Shown: positions 15,374-24,232, numbered from the stretch's first letter. The stretch is 39,060 nucleotides of DNA from Gordonia sp. (in: high G+C Gram-positive bacteria) (GCF_020438995.1 NZ_JAGQTN010000190.1:1-39060); one strand, 5' to 3'. Notes: generated by a model not told the origin, from the letters alone. Program-made: numbers and translations.

Positions 15374-16375
15374 TCAGACCTTGAGGACGAGTTTGCCGGT
15401 GTTGACGCCTGCGTACAGGCCGAGCAGCGCTTCCGGGAAGGCCTGCACGCCGCCGTCGAGGGTCGTTTCGCGGGCGACCAGACGGCCGTCGGCGATCATC
15501 GCGGAGATGGCGGCGACGGCTTCGGGGTAGCGGTCCTCGTAGTCGAAGACGACGAAACCGGTCATCGTGGCCCGGAAGACCAGCAGCGACATGTAGCGCT
15601 TGGGGCCAGGCGGGAGGGCCTCGTCGTTGTAGCCCGCGACAGCGCCACAGATGACGACGCGGGCACCGCGCCGCAGGTTGGCCAGAGCGGCGTCGAGGAT
15701 GTCGCCGCCGACGTTGTCGAAGTAGACGTCGATGCCCTTGGGTGCGACCTCGCGCAGTCGTTTGAGGACGTTCTCGTTCTTGTAGTCGATGGCGTCGTCG
15801 AGGCCGATCTCCTTGAGCCAGGCCACCTTGCCGGGGCCGCCGGCGATGCCGATGACGCGGCAGCCCTCGGCCTTGGCGAGCTGGGCGACGACGCTGCCCA
15901 CCGCACCCGCGGCCGCCGACACGAGCACCGTCTCCCCCGCCTTGATGCGGCCCACGTCGTGCAGCCCGAAATACGCGGTCATGCCCGTCATGCCCAGTGC
16001 GCCAAGCCAAGTCGGGGCACCGGCGACGCCCAGGTCGATCTTGTAGACACCTGTGCCGTTGCTGAGCGCGTACTCGACGACGCCGAAGGTGCCCGCGACG
16101 GTGTCGCCGACGGCGAAGTCGGGATGCCGCGACGCGACGACGCTGCCGGTGCATATCGCGCGCATCGCCTCACCGATCTGGACCGGCGGAATGTAGGACC
16201 GCACGTCGTTGAGCCAGCCCCGCATCGCCGGGTCGAGGGAGATGTAGTCGACCTTCACCACCAACTCGCCCTCACCCGGTTCGGGCACCTCAACGGTCGC
16301 CGAACTCCACGTGTCGTCGTCCGGGTATCCGGTGGGACGGTTCGCGAGATGAATTTCGTTCGACGACCACGACAT
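15374..16375 (-). CDS. NADPH-dependent MDR oxidoreductase (CurA/prostaglandin reductase-like)
   Basis: Zinc-free medium-chain reductase of 333 residues. ATG 16375 has an excellent AGGAGG site. Seen: RPTGYPDDD near the start, VDYISLDPAMRGWL in the GroES-like domain, and the cofactor domain GMTGMTAYFGLHDVGRIKAGETVLVSAAAGAVGS, typical of alkenal/one or prostaglandin reductases. No catalytic-zinc Cys/His set is present. It would reduce the C=C of an alpha,beta-unsaturated ketone or aldehyde. It is the last gene of the leftward run, 53 bases after the ADH gene, but a perfect palindrome in that gap suggests its own regulation. Confidence 0.88.
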   Translation of the reverse strand: MSWSSNEIHLANRPTGYPDDDTWSSATVEVPEPGEGELVVKVDYISLDPAMRGWLNDVRSYIPPVQIGEAMRAICTGSVVASRHPDFAVGDTVAGTFGVVEYALSNGTGVYKIDLGVAGAPTWLGALGMTGMTAYFGLHDVGRIKAGETVLVSAAAGAVGSVVAQLAKAEGCRVIGIAGGPGKVAWLKEIGLDDAIDYKNENVLKRLREVAPKGIDVYFDNVGGDILDAALANLRRGARVVICGAVAGYNDEALPPGPKRYMSLLVFRATMTGFVVFDYEDRYPEAVAAISAMIADGRLVARETTLDGGVQAFPEALLGLYAGVNTGKLVLKV

Positions 16376-16419
16376 CGGGGGCCTCCTACGGGACGGTTGG
16401 GTTCCTTCGCAGGCTAACC

Positions 16420-16443
16420 CTACTTGAATCATGATTCAAGTAG
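16420..16443. promoter_or_regulatory. Perfect 24-bp palindrome upstream of the MDR reductase
   Basis: CTACTTGAATCA is followed directly by its exact reverse complement. It overlaps the ADH stop codon (16429-16431) and lies 45-68 bases upstream of the reductase start. A perfect dyad without loop fits a dimeric MarR- or TetR-type operator better than a terminator. Confidence 0.75.
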
Positions 16444-17457
16444 ACCCGGCTGCACCAGCACCTTGACGTCCGGGCTCGTTCCGGATGCGAGTTCGTGAAG
16501 TTTGGCGTCGACCTGGTCGAGGCCGATGACCGAGGTGATCAGGGCATCGGAATTGACGCGGCCGGAGGCGAGGGCGTCGAGCGCCTCGGCGAAGTCACGG
16601 CGGCTGTACGCGGTGGAGCCGACGATGGTCAGCTCGTTGACGGCCAACAGCATCGTGTAGATCTCGGACGCCTCGACGGTGATACCGAGGATGACGACGG
16701 TTCCGGCGTAGCCGAGCACACTCAGCGAGTGCGCGAGCACCGCCGCATTACCGGTACAGTCGAGCACGGCCCGTACCGGACCCGCGAGCTGCGCCGCCCG
16801 CGCGAACAGGTCGTCGGGCGCGGTAGCCGCGACCCCGAATCGTTCGGCAAGCTGGCGGCGATCCGGATTCGGTTCCACCACAAGCACATCGGTGATTCCG
16901 CGGGCATGCAGCGCCTGCGTCGCCAGCAGCCCGATCGGGCCGGCTCCCATCACGACAACGCTGTCACCGGCCTGGGCACCCGAATGCCATACCCCGCGCA
17001 GGGTCACCGCCAACGGTTCCGTGAGGGCTGCGGTCCGCAGGTCCAGACTGTCGGGCACCGCGAACAGCATCCGCGCGGGAACCACCACCGATTCGGCGAG
17101 AGCACCCGCACGTCCGAGGCCCGGTCCCTGTGTCAGGCCGGCCACGCAGACGCCGGTGCCGTCGGCCCGCCGGCACGCGAGGCACTCGCCGCACTCGTCG
17201 ATGGGCAGCACCACCACGTTGTCGCCGACCGACCAGCCTTCGACACCGGACCCGAGTTCGCTGATGGTGCCGGAGAATTCGTGGCCCAGCACATGCCCGG
17301 TCATCGGCTCGGGTGTGTCGAAGAACAGGTGCAGGTCCGACCCGCACACGCCGCAGTAGGCGACGTCGACACGCACCTCGTCGGCGGTGAGGGGTACGTC
17401 GGCGGTGGACTGAACCGATACGGCCCGGTCGGCCCCGATAACAGCGACATTGCTCAT
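16429..17457 (-). CDS. Zinc-dependent MDR alcohol dehydrogenase
   Basis: NAD(P) alcohol or polyol dehydrogenase of 342 residues. Catalytic-zinc ligands are Cys38 (CGVCGSDLH) and His59-Glu60 (GHE); structural zinc Cys are 89, 92, 95 and 104. The Rossmann motif is GAGPIGLLA. It belongs to the threonine/2,3-butanediol/sorbitol dehydrogenase branch, and the exact substrate is not readable. The start lies 23 bases behind the stop of the small conserved gene, with no strong ribosome site, which suggests translation follows from the upstream gene. In context it could oxidise a secondary alcohol of the island's substrate. Confidence 0.88.
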   Translation of the reverse strand: MSNVAVIGADRAVSVQSTADVPLTADEVRVDVAYCGVCGSDLHLFFDTPEPMTGHVLGHEFSGTISELGSGVEGWSVGDNVVVLPIDECGECLACRRADGTGVCVAGLTQGPGLGRAGALAESVVVPARMLFAVPDSLDLRTAALTEPLAVTLRGVWHSGAQAGDSVVVMGAGPIGLLATQALHARGITDVLVVEPNPDRRQLAERFGVAATAPDDLFARAAQLAGPVRAVLDCTGNAAVLAHSLSVLGYAGTVVILGITVEASEIYTMLLAVNELTIVGSTAYSRRDFAEALDALASGRVNSDALITSVIGLDQVDAKLHELASGTSPDVKVLVQPGLLES

Positions 17458-17480
17458 GACTTAGGTCGGATCCCCCAGCC

Positions 17481-17783
17481 TCAGTCGCTGGACGGCAGGG
17501 CCTTGGATTCCTTGAACACCAGCAGGGTGTCGCCGACCGACAGCGAACCCTTGCCTGCCTTGGTGACCAGCACCTCGGCTCCGTCGGCGTCGACGTAGCG
17601 CTTGCCGAGGACCGCGCCGTCGGCGAACGCCTCGTTCAGCGTGGCGCCGGCGTCCTTCTCGCCGCCGACCGCGATCATCGGCGCGCCACCGCAGCGCAGG
17701 TCGTCGAGGCTGTCGGCGGCGGCGATCACGATCACCTGGGTGTCGCACACCTGGCTCTCGAAGCGGGTTCCGTTCTTCACCAT
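17481..17783 (-). CDS. Conserved small protein with two Cys (100 aa), function unknown
   Basis: 100 residues from ATG 17783, behind AGGAGTAG. The product is soluble and compact, with two invariant-looking cysteines: QVCDTQVIVI (Cys13) and LRCGGAPM (Cys31). The rest is a beta-rich pattern (GKRYVDADGAEVLVTKAGKGSLSVGDTLLVF). I recall similar short proteins next to acyl-CoA synthetases in actinobacteria, but no function is known to me. It is 26 bases downstream of the synthetase and 23 bases upstream of the ADH, clearly in one operon with both. The Cys pair could bind a metal or form a disulfide; this is only a possibility. Confidence 0.75.
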   Translation of the reverse strand: MVKNGTRFESQVCDTQVIVIAAADSLDDLRCGGAPMIAVGGEKDAGATLNEAFADGAVLGKRYVDADGAEVLVTKAGKGSLSVGDTLLVFKESKALPSSD

Positions 17784-17809
17784 TCGTCTACTCCTAAGTT
17801 CTCGGGCTG

Positions 17810-19321
17810 CTATTCCGCTGTAGCGGGGGTCAATTCGTCCACCAGCACGCGGCGGAGGATCTTTCCTGTTGCGGTAGAGGGTAGTTCGTCCCGGAACACC
17901 ACGTGGTCGGGGGTGCGGGAGCCACGCAGCTTGGTACGGGCGAACTCCCGCACGGCGTCGGCGTCGAGATCGGCCTCGGTAACACCGTCCTCACGCACGA
18001 CGACGGCCACGATCGCCTGTCCCCATTCGGGATCGGCGACACCGATCGCGACGACCTCACGGATCTGCGGGTGCTCCACCAGCGCGTCCTCCACCTCGGC
18101 GGGGGCGATGTTCTCACCGCCGCGGATGATGGTGTCGTCGGAACGGCCGCCGATGAACAGGTAGCCGTCGGCGTCGATGCTCGCGATGTCCTTGGTGGGG
18201 AACCAGCCTTCGGCGTCGAGGACCGATCCGATACCGGTGTACTTACCCGATACCTGCGGGCCACGGATGAACAGTTCACCGGTCTCGTCGGCACCGAGCA
18301 CCGTGCCGTCGGCGTCACGGATCTGCAATTCGATGCCGGGCACCGCGCGACCCACCGAACCCAGGCGCCGGGCGATTGCCGGATCGTCCGATCCGTACGC
18401 CTCGCGATGATCGTCGGGACCCAGAACCGCGATGGTGGAGCTGGTTTCGGTGAGACCGTACGCGTTGACCAGGCCCACGTCGCCGAGCAGGTCGAGGGTG
18501 CGGCGCACGAGCGGCTGCGGCACCTTGGAACCGCCGTAGGCGAGGTTGCGCAGCGTGGGCAGCTCGACCGGGTCCTTCTCGTAGGCGGCGATGATGCGGT
18601 CGAGCATCGTGGGCACCACAGTGGCGTTGGTGACTCCCTCGTCGTGGACGAGGCGCAGCCAGGCGGCCGGGTCGAAGCGCTGCAGGTAGATGGCGCGACG
18701 GCCCGCGTACAGGTTCGACAGCGCCGCACTCACGCCGGCGATGTGGTACGGCGGTACACAGATCAGGGCGGCGTCGGCCGGGTCGGCGGAAGCGAAGTCG
18801 ACGGTGCCCATCACGTAGCTGGTGAGGTTGGCGTGGGTGATCTCCACGGCCTTGGGCTTGGAGGTGGTGCCGGAGGTGAACAGCACCACCGCGAGCGCAT
18901 CCGGGTCCACGTCGCCTGCCGGGGCCTCAGCTCCGGAGGCTGCGCCGACGTCGAGGAAGTCGGCCGAGTCAAGCACCGGAACGCCCGCGGCAGCGGCGAC
19001 AGCCGCGTAGTCGGCATCGGCGACGACCACCGCGCCGGGCAGCCGCTCGATCAGTTCCACCAGCGCGTCGGTGGTGAGCCGGTAGTTGAGCGGCGCGAAC
19101 GGCACCCCTGCCCGCGCGGATGCGAACAGCAGCACCGGCATCGCCGCCCCACCGGTGCCCACATAGGCGACGCACTGGGCACCCGACTCCGTGATCCGGG
19201 CGGCGGCCCTATTGACCAGCGCGTCGACCTGCCCCAGCGTCAGCCGCAGATCGCCGTCGACGATCGCTTCCTTGTCCGGGTCCATCGACACCGGCATTTC
19301 CAGCAATATCGCAATACTCAT
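17810..19321 (-). CDS. Acyl-CoA synthetase (ANL superfamily)
   Basis: ATP-dependent CoA ligase of 503 residues, ATG 19321 after GGGAAATG. Seen: the P-loop LFTSGTTSKPKAV (a Ser replaces the more usual Gly), YGLTETSS, GWFPTKDIASID, and the hinge/C-terminal domain GGRSDDTIIRGGENIAPAEVE ending in STATGKILRR with the catalytic Lys. It activates a carboxylic acid as acyl-AMP and then CoA thioester. It is flanked upstream by an aldehyde dehydrogenase that could supply the acid and downstream by the small two-Cys protein. Substrate class is inferred only from context. Confidence 0.9.
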   Translation of the reverse strand: MSIAILLEMPVSMDPDKEAIVDGDLRLTLGQVDALVNRAAARITESGAQCVAYVGTGGAAMPVLLFASARAGVPFAPLNYRLTTDALVELIERLPGAVVVADADYAAVAAAAGVPVLDSADFLDVGAASGAEAPAGDVDPDALAVVLFTSGTTSKPKAVEITHANLTSYVMGTVDFASADPADAALICVPPYHIAGVSAALSNLYAGRRAIYLQRFDPAAWLRLVHDEGVTNATVVPTMLDRIIAAYEKDPVELPTLRNLAYGGSKVPQPLVRRTLDLLGDVGLVNAYGLTETSSTIAVLGPDDHREAYGSDDPAIARRLGSVGRAVPGIELQIRDADGTVLGADETGELFIRGPQVSGKYTGIGSVLDAEGWFPTKDIASIDADGYLFIGGRSDDTIIRGGENIAPAEVEDALVEHPQIREVVAIGVADPEWGQAIVAVVVREDGVTEADLDADAVREFARTKLRGSRTPDHVVFRDELPSTATGKILRRVLVDELTPATAE

Positions 19322-19407
19322 GACATTTCCCTACCCGCAAGCCTGTGTGATGGGTACTCTCGGCAAGCACCTATGTGACCTGTACGACGAAGCATGGTCG
19401 CTATATC

Positions 19408-20997
19408 TCATACCATGCGCAATCGTCGGCGAACACGTCTGCGCTCACGCAGCAGCATGAGGTCCATCCCCTTGCGTGCCGCGGTCCCGAAGGGTGGAAC
19501 CGCACTTGACGTGGTGATACGCATCGGCAGGTCCGTACCGACCACCGACCGGTCATGCGAGAGCCGATCGAATCCGGCCTTGCCGTGATAGGCACCCATC
19601 CCGCTGTTGCCGACACCGCCGAACGGGGCGTCCGAGGGCAGCATATGGATGCCGAACTCGTTGCGCGCCACGCCACCGCTGCGGGTGCGGCGCACGAAGT
19701 CGCGGAAGTCGGCGGTGTCCGGACCGAACCAGTACGCCACCAGCGGTGCCGGTTTGCCGGCCAGGGCGTCGATGACCTCGCCGACGCGAGTGTAGGTGGA
19801 GATGCCGAGGACCGGCCCGAAGATCTCCTCACCGGCGATCGTCATGTCATCGGTGATGCCGGTGACCAGAGTCGGCGCGATCTTGCGCGTATCCGGGTCG
19901 GGATCCACCTGGTGGACCGGCGCGACCACCGTGATATTGGCACCCTTGTCCCGGGCATCGTCCACCAGCCCCCGGACGCGCCGGTAGTTGGCGTCGTTCA
20001 CGCACGACGGATAGTCGGGATTGTCGGTGACGGTCGGGAAATGCTTACGCAACGCCTTGACGGCCGACGCCACGAATACATCGAGCGATTCAACCGGCAC
20101 GTACACGTGATCGGGGCAGATGCACACCTGACCGCCGTTGGCCATGCGGCCCAGCGCGATCCGCTGCGCGGCTTCAACGATGTCGGCGTCGCGGGACACC
20201 ATCACCGGATTCTTGCCGCCGAGTTCGAGAGTCACCGGCACCAGGTTGGCCGCCGCCGCGGCCTGGATGCGCTTGCCCACGCCGGGTGAGCCGGTGAAGA
20301 AGAGGTGATCGAACGGCAGTTCCGAGAACGCGGTGGCCACCGGCAGGTCACCGGTCACCACGGCCAGTTCGATCGGATCAAAGTACTTGTCCGCCAGAGA
20401 CTTCAGTGTTTCGGCGGTGTTCGGGGTGATCTCGGACATCTTGATCATCACCCTGTTGCCCGCCGCGAAGGCGGCGGCGGTGGGCATGATGACCAGGTGC
20501 AGCGGGAAGTTCCACGGCCCGATGACGCCGACGACGCCGAGCGGAGTCGGTACCACCTCGGCACTGAGACGGGTGATCCTGCTTCCCCGCAACGCTTTTC
20601 GTGGACGCATCCACTTCTTGAGGTTCTTGCGGGTGTGCGCGATATTCCCGATCATGCCGACGATCTCGGTCGAGAGAGTCGCGGTATGCGACTTGGACCC
20701 GAAGTCCGCCACGATCGCGTCGACGAGTTGATCGGAGTTCTCCAGCACCAGCGCGAGCAACCTGTCGATACGGTTGCGGCGCAAAGCCACCGACGGCATC
20801 GGATCGGCCAGGTGCGCGGCCCGCTGGGCGTCGAGAAGTCCCTGCAACGACGCCGCCATATCCCCCGTCGCTACGCTCGCCCCGACATCCCCCGTCGCTA
20901 CGCTCGCCCCGACATCCCCCGTCGCTACGCTCGCCCCGGCCGGATCCGGGGCATGATCATCCCCGGACCCGGCGGCGCGCAGTTGCGTCACCGTCAC
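19408..20997 (-). CDS. Aldehyde dehydrogenase, coniferyl-aldehyde-type, with repeat extension
   Basis: NAD(P) aldehyde dehydrogenase of 529 residues. GTG 20997 overlaps the upstream stop as GTGA, so the genes are coupled. The first 50 residues are an extension with three copies of GASVATGDV; the normal domain starts near MAASLQGLLDAQRAAHL. Marks: GVIGPWNFPLHL, FFTGSPGVGK, catalytic Glu in LELGGKNP, catalytic Cys in NGGQVCICPDHVYVP, and EEIFGPVL. The C-terminus ends in a basic tail (RERRRVRRRLRMV). It would oxidise a bulky aldehyde to the acid used by the downstream synthetase, 86 bases away. Confidence 0.9.
   Translation of the reverse strand: MTVTQLRAAGSGDDHAPDPAGASVATGDVGASVATGDVGASVATGDMAASLQGLLDAQRAAHLADPMPSVALRRNRIDRLLALVLENSDQLVDAIVADFGSKSHTATLSTEIVGMIGNIAHTRKNLKKWMRPRKALRGSRITRLSAEVVPTPLGVVGVIGPWNFPLHLVIMPTAAAFAAGNRVMIKMSEITPNTAETLKSLADKYFDPIELAVVTGDLPVATAFSELPFDHLFFTGSPGVGKRIQAAAAANLVPVTLELGGKNPVMVSRDADIVEAAQRIALGRMANGGQVCICPDHVYVPVESLDVFVASAVKALRKHFPTVTDNPDYPSCVNDANYRRVRGLVDDARDKGANITVVAPVHQVDPDPDTRKIAPTLVTGITDDMTIAGEEIFGPVLGISTYTRVGEVIDALAGKPAPLVAYWFGPDTADFRDFVRRTRSGGVARNEFGIHMLPSDAPFGGVGNSGMGAYHGKAGFDRLSHDRSVVGTDLPMRITTSSAVPPFGTAARKGMDLMLLRERRRVRRRLRMV
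20860..20940 (-). repeat. Three 27-bp in-frame repeats in the ALDH N-terminus
   Basis: Copies at 20860-20886, 20887-20913 and 20914-20940 are nearly identical, with core CGTCGCTACGCTCGCC. They encode GASVATGD(V/M) three times. The near identity suggests recent expansion. Confidence 0.9.
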
Positions 20998-21803
20998 GAC
21001 AACTCGATCGGTCCGTCATCGACCACCGTCTTGAGCCACCCGACGTCCACACCCGAATCGGCGGCGGCCAGCGCCGCGGCCTTGACATCCTTACGCAGGA
21101 ACGGACCGGCGATCTTGCTGAACGTCTCGACGTCGCCGAGCCCCTTGAACGCGCCGACCGCGTAGCTGCGGCCGCTGCAATGCCCGATCGCATTGAGCAG
21201 ATCCGCCGACTCGATACCCAGTTTGGCACCGAGTTCCACTGCCGCGGCGGCGAGTTGGGCGTTGGCCGCGAACAGGATGTTGTTGACCAGCTTCAGATTG
21301 AGCGCGGTACCGAGGTCGCCGGTGCGGATGACCTCCTTGGAATAGGCCAGCACCACCGACTCGGCCTGCTTGACCGCCGCCTCCGGACCGCCGAGCAGCA
21401 CCGTCAGCACACCTTTGGCGATGTCCTTGGCGGTACCGCTGATCGGGCCGTCGAGAATCGTCGGTCCGTCCGGATACTTCTCGACCAGTCCCTGTAATGT
21501 GCTGACATTGCCGGTGGTGTGCGAGATGACGACGCTGCCCTGCTTGGCGTTCTCCATGAAACCGTCAGGGCCCTGAGCGATCTCGGACAGCTGGGTGTCA
21601 GAGAACAGGCACAGGATCAGTACGTCGGCACGCGATGCGGCCTGCGCCACCGAGTCGACGATCGTCGCGCCCGCGGCGCCCAGCTTCTCCCGGACCTCGG
21701 AGCGTCGGGCATAGAGCACCACCTCGTGGCCGGCGGCGAGCAGGCGCTGCACCATCGGCTCACCCATCTGCCCGGCGCCGACGAATCCGATCACTTCAGC
21801 CAC
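20994..21803 (-). CDS. Beta-hydroxyacid (3-hydroxyisobutyrate-type) dehydrogenase
   Basis: NAD-binding protein of 269 residues from GTG 21803, 6 bases behind the SDR stop. The Rossmann motif is GFVGAGQMG (6-14), the substrate-binding motif DGPISGT is at 118-124, and the catalytic Lys is 171 in LKLVNNILF. These define the beta-HAD family (3-hydroxyisobutyrate, tartronate semialdehyde and related dehydrogenases), which oxidises a 3-hydroxyacid to a semialdehyde or reduces it. It sits between a mycofactocin-type SDR and an aldehyde dehydrogenase with overlapping or near-overlapping ends, so the three probably act in one oxidation series. Confidence 0.88.
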   Translation of the reverse strand: MAEVIGFVGAGQMGEPMVQRLLAAGHEVVLYARRSEVREKLGAAGATIVDSVAQAASRADVLILCLFSDTQLSEIAQGPDGFMENAKQGSVVISHTTGNVSTLQGLVEKYPDGPTILDGPISGTAKDIAKGVLTVLLGGPEAAVKQAESVVLAYSKEVIRTGDLGTALNLKLVNNILFAANAQLAAAAVELGAKLGIESADLLNAIGHCSGRSYAVGAFKGLGDVETFSKIAGPFLRKDVKAAALAAADSGVDVGWLKTVVDDGPIELS

Positions 21804-21809
21804 AGTCGG

Positions 21810-22658
21810 TCAGCCCTTCCAGGGAATGGTCTTGGCGTAACCGCCTGCATCGATACGCAGCTGCATGCCGGTGATATATCGGGAATCCTCACTGGCCAGG
21901 AACACCACCGCATTCGACACATCCTGCGGCTCGATGTAGGGCACCTTGAGCGAATGCATCATCGGGAACACCGGTTTGACGTCGTCGAGAGTCGGGTGTT
22001 CGAGGTCGGGGCGGAAGACACCGTACATGCCCTCGTTGTGCAGCATGTCGGTGTTGCAGTTGGTGGGGTGCACCGCGTTGATGCGGATTCCCTTGCGGCC
22101 CAGGATCGGTGAGAGGTCGTTGACGTACCGGGCGACGACCTGCTTGGCCAGGCTGTACGCCGAACCGCCCGCACCCTGATTGCCGGTCGCGCCGAGCTGC
22201 GCTGCCAGCGAACCGGTCGCGATGATCGACGCCCCCGATTCCAGATGCTGCAGGCTGCCCTGCACCAGGTTGAACACACCCGCGAGATCGACATCGATGG
22301 TGTCCGACCACGACTGCAACGGTGCGCGTTTGCCCATCGGGCAGATACCGGCGTTGGCGACGACGATGTCGAGACGGCCGAGTTCGCGCACGCCTTCGGC
22401 GACCGCATCCCAGGTCTGGGACCGTTCACGCACATCGCATTCGATGGCGTACGCCTTCACGCCCTCCTTCTCGACAAGATTCACCGTCTCGTCGAGGTCT
22501 TCGCGGCGGGCCAGCGGATAGTTGTTGCCCTCGATGTCCTGACAGATGTCGAGCAGGATGACGCTCGCCCCCTCCTTGGCGAGGGCGACCGCATGCGAGC
22601 GGCCCTGACCGCGGGCACCACCGCTGATGACGGCGACCTTGTTGTCGAGCTTTCCCAT
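21810..22658 (-). CDS. Mycofactocin-coupled short-chain dehydrogenase
   Basis: SDR of 282 residues, ATG 22658 after AAAGGAACC. The glycine motif GGARGQG is at 13-19; catalytic Ser150, Tyr168 and Lys172 (YSLAK) are present. Residues 47-63 (YPLARREDLDETVNLVE) form the extra loop that marks the mycofactocin-associated SDR subfamily (TIGR03971), whose members hold NAD tightly and pass electrons to mycofactocin. The C-terminal GYAKTIPWKG is also usual there. Mycofactocin biosynthesis genes are not in the window. It would oxidise an alcohol to an aldehyde or ketone, feeding the ALDH encoded 38 bases upstream. Confidence 0.9.
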   Translation of the reverse strand: MGKLDNKVAVISGGARGQGRSHAVALAKEGASVILLDICQDIEGNNYPLARREDLDETVNLVEKEGVKAYAIECDVRERSQTWDAVAEGVRELGRLDIVVANAGICPMGKRAPLQSWSDTIDVDLAGVFNLVQGSLQHLESGASIIATGSLAAQLGATGNQGAGGSAYSLAKQVVARYVNDLSPILGRKGIRINAVHPTNCNTDMLHNEGMYGVFRPDLEHPTLDDVKPVFPMMHSLKVPYIEPQDVSNAVVFLASEDSRYITGMQLRIDAGGYAKTIPWKG

Positions 22659-22696
22659 GAATACGGTTCCTTTTTCAGATGAAGCGCTGTTACCGA

Positions 22697-24232
22697 TCAG
22701 GACCGTGGCGCCCGGTGGGCGATCGTCCTGGTCTCCAGATATTGGTTGAACCCTTCTGTGCCACACTGACGTCCGACACCACTGGAGCCGAAACCGCCGA
22801 ACGGGGCGTCGGCCGAATAGAACATGCCGCCATTGACACCGATGGCACCGGTCCGGATTCTGTTCGCAACCGCCAGACCGCGATCCAGGTCGCCGGACAG
22901 CACCGCCCCGGCCAGCCCATATGGCGTGCTGTTGGCGATGGCGACGGCCTCGTCGTCGGTATCGAACGGGATGATCACCAGCACCGGACCGAACACCTCC
23001 TCCTGCGCGATCGGCGTGTCGGCGCCCACCCGGGTGATCACGGTCGGCTGCACGTAGTGGCCGTCGGCCAGGTGTTCGGGCAGGTTCTCCGGCACCCCAC
23101 CGCCGAAGACGATCTCGGCACCGGCCTCACGCGCCTGCGCGATCATCGACAGCACCTTGTCCTTGGCGGCGGCGGTGATCAGCGGCCCGGTGAGCACACC
23201 GGGATCGGCCGGATCACCCACTGGCGCAAGGCCGAACGCGAATTTGACCTGTTCGATGACGGTGTCGTACAGCGACCTGTGCACCAGCAGCCGCGTGTTG
23301 ATCGCGCAGCCCTGCCCGGCGTGCTGACAGGTACCCATCGCACCCATGACCGCCTTGCCGGGGTCGGCATCGTCGAGCACGATCAGCGCGGATTTGCCAC
23401 CGAGTTCGAGGAAGACGCGCTTCATCGTCTCTGCCGCCTCGCGCATGAGATGCTTTCCGACGGCAGTGGATCCGGTGAACGAGATCAGGTCGACCCGCGG
23501 GTCGGTGGCGAGAATTCCGGCGACGTCATTGTCGGGGGTGGTGACCACATTGATGACGCCGGCGGGAAAGTCCGTGTGCTCGGCGATCAGCCGGCCCAGC
23601 CGCAGCCCTGTCCACGGCGCGTTGGGATCCGGTTTGAGCACAACGGTATTGCCCGCGGCCAGGGCCGGGCCGATCTTGTTGAGGATGACCTCGATCGGAT
23701 AGTTCGACGGCGTGATGGCCGCGACCACCCCGATCGCCTCCTTGACGACCTTGCGGATATTGCGATCACCGAACAGCCCGCCACCGTCGAGGGTGCGTTC
23801 CCATTCGAATTCGTCGACCAGCCGGATCGGATAATTCAGCGCCTCTTGCAGCGGCCAGTCCAATTGAGCGTTGCGCGTGGCCATGTCGGGAGATCCGACC
23901 TCGGCGATGATCTCCTCACGGAGGTCTTCCTTCTCCGATTCGAGGGCGGCCTGTAGTTGCGTCAGGCATTGCTTGCGCAGTTCCCTGTTCGACGACCAGT
24001 CGGTCTCATCGAAGGCACGGCGGGCGGCGGCGATGGCGGCGCGCATGTCGTCGGCCGTGGCCGCGGCGGCCTCACCGAGGACCAGACCGGTGGCCGGGCT
24101 GACGTTGGGGTAGGTGGCACCGCCGGCGGCCTCGATGAGTTTGCCGTCGATCAGCAGCCGTCGTTCGGCACGCTCGGCCACCCTGCGACCGAGTTCGACG
24201 CTCGTCGGCGTCTGCACTTCCGTGTCACTCAC
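22697..24232 (-). CDS. NAD-dependent aldehyde dehydrogenase
   Basis: Aldehyde dehydrogenase of 511 residues. GTG 24232 was chosen because GAGGGAAG lies 7 bases before it and the product begins MSDTEVQTPTS, the normal family length; in-frame codons further up have no site. Marks: ITPSNYPIEVILNKIGPALAAGN, SFTGSTAVGK, catalytic Glu in LELGGKSA, catalytic Cys in HAGQGCAINTR, and EEVFGPVL. It is the first gene of the long leftward operon and diverges from the CoA-transferase; the 200-base gap between them holds one copy of the shared CYGTA-N5-TACRG motif. It is clearly different in sequence from the ALDH at 19408-20997. Confidence 0.92.
   Translation of the reverse strand: MSDTEVQTPTSVELGRRVAERAERRLLIDGKLIEAAGGATYPNVSPATGLVLGEAAAATADDMRAAIAAARRAFDETDWSSNRELRKQCLTQLQAALESEKEDLREEIIAEVGSPDMATRNAQLDWPLQEALNYPIRLVDEFEWERTLDGGGLFGDRNIRKVVKEAIGVVAAITPSNYPIEVILNKIGPALAAGNTVVLKPDPNAPWTGLRLGRLIAEHTDFPAGVINVVTTPDNDVAGILATDPRVDLISFTGSTAVGKHLMREAAETMKRVFLELGGKSALIVLDDADPGKAVMGAMGTCQHAGQGCAINTRLLVHRSLYDTVIEQVKFAFGLAPVGDPADPGVLTGPLITAAAKDKVLSMIAQAREAGAEIVFGGGVPENLPEHLADGHYVQPTVITRVGADTPIAQEEVFGPVLVIIPFDTDDEAVAIANSTPYGLAGAVLSGDLDRGLAVANRIRTGAIGVNGGMFYSADAPFGGFGSSGVGRQCGTEGFNQYLETRTIAHRAPRS

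Noticed and set aside
15278-16417. 379-codon plus-strand open frame over the MDR reductase
   Set aside because: It is antisense to a gene with an ideal ribosome site and full MDR motifs, and starts inside the fic palindrome.
17903-19378. 491-codon plus-strand open frame
   Set aside because: It is antisense to the acyl-CoA synthetase and has no domain motifs.
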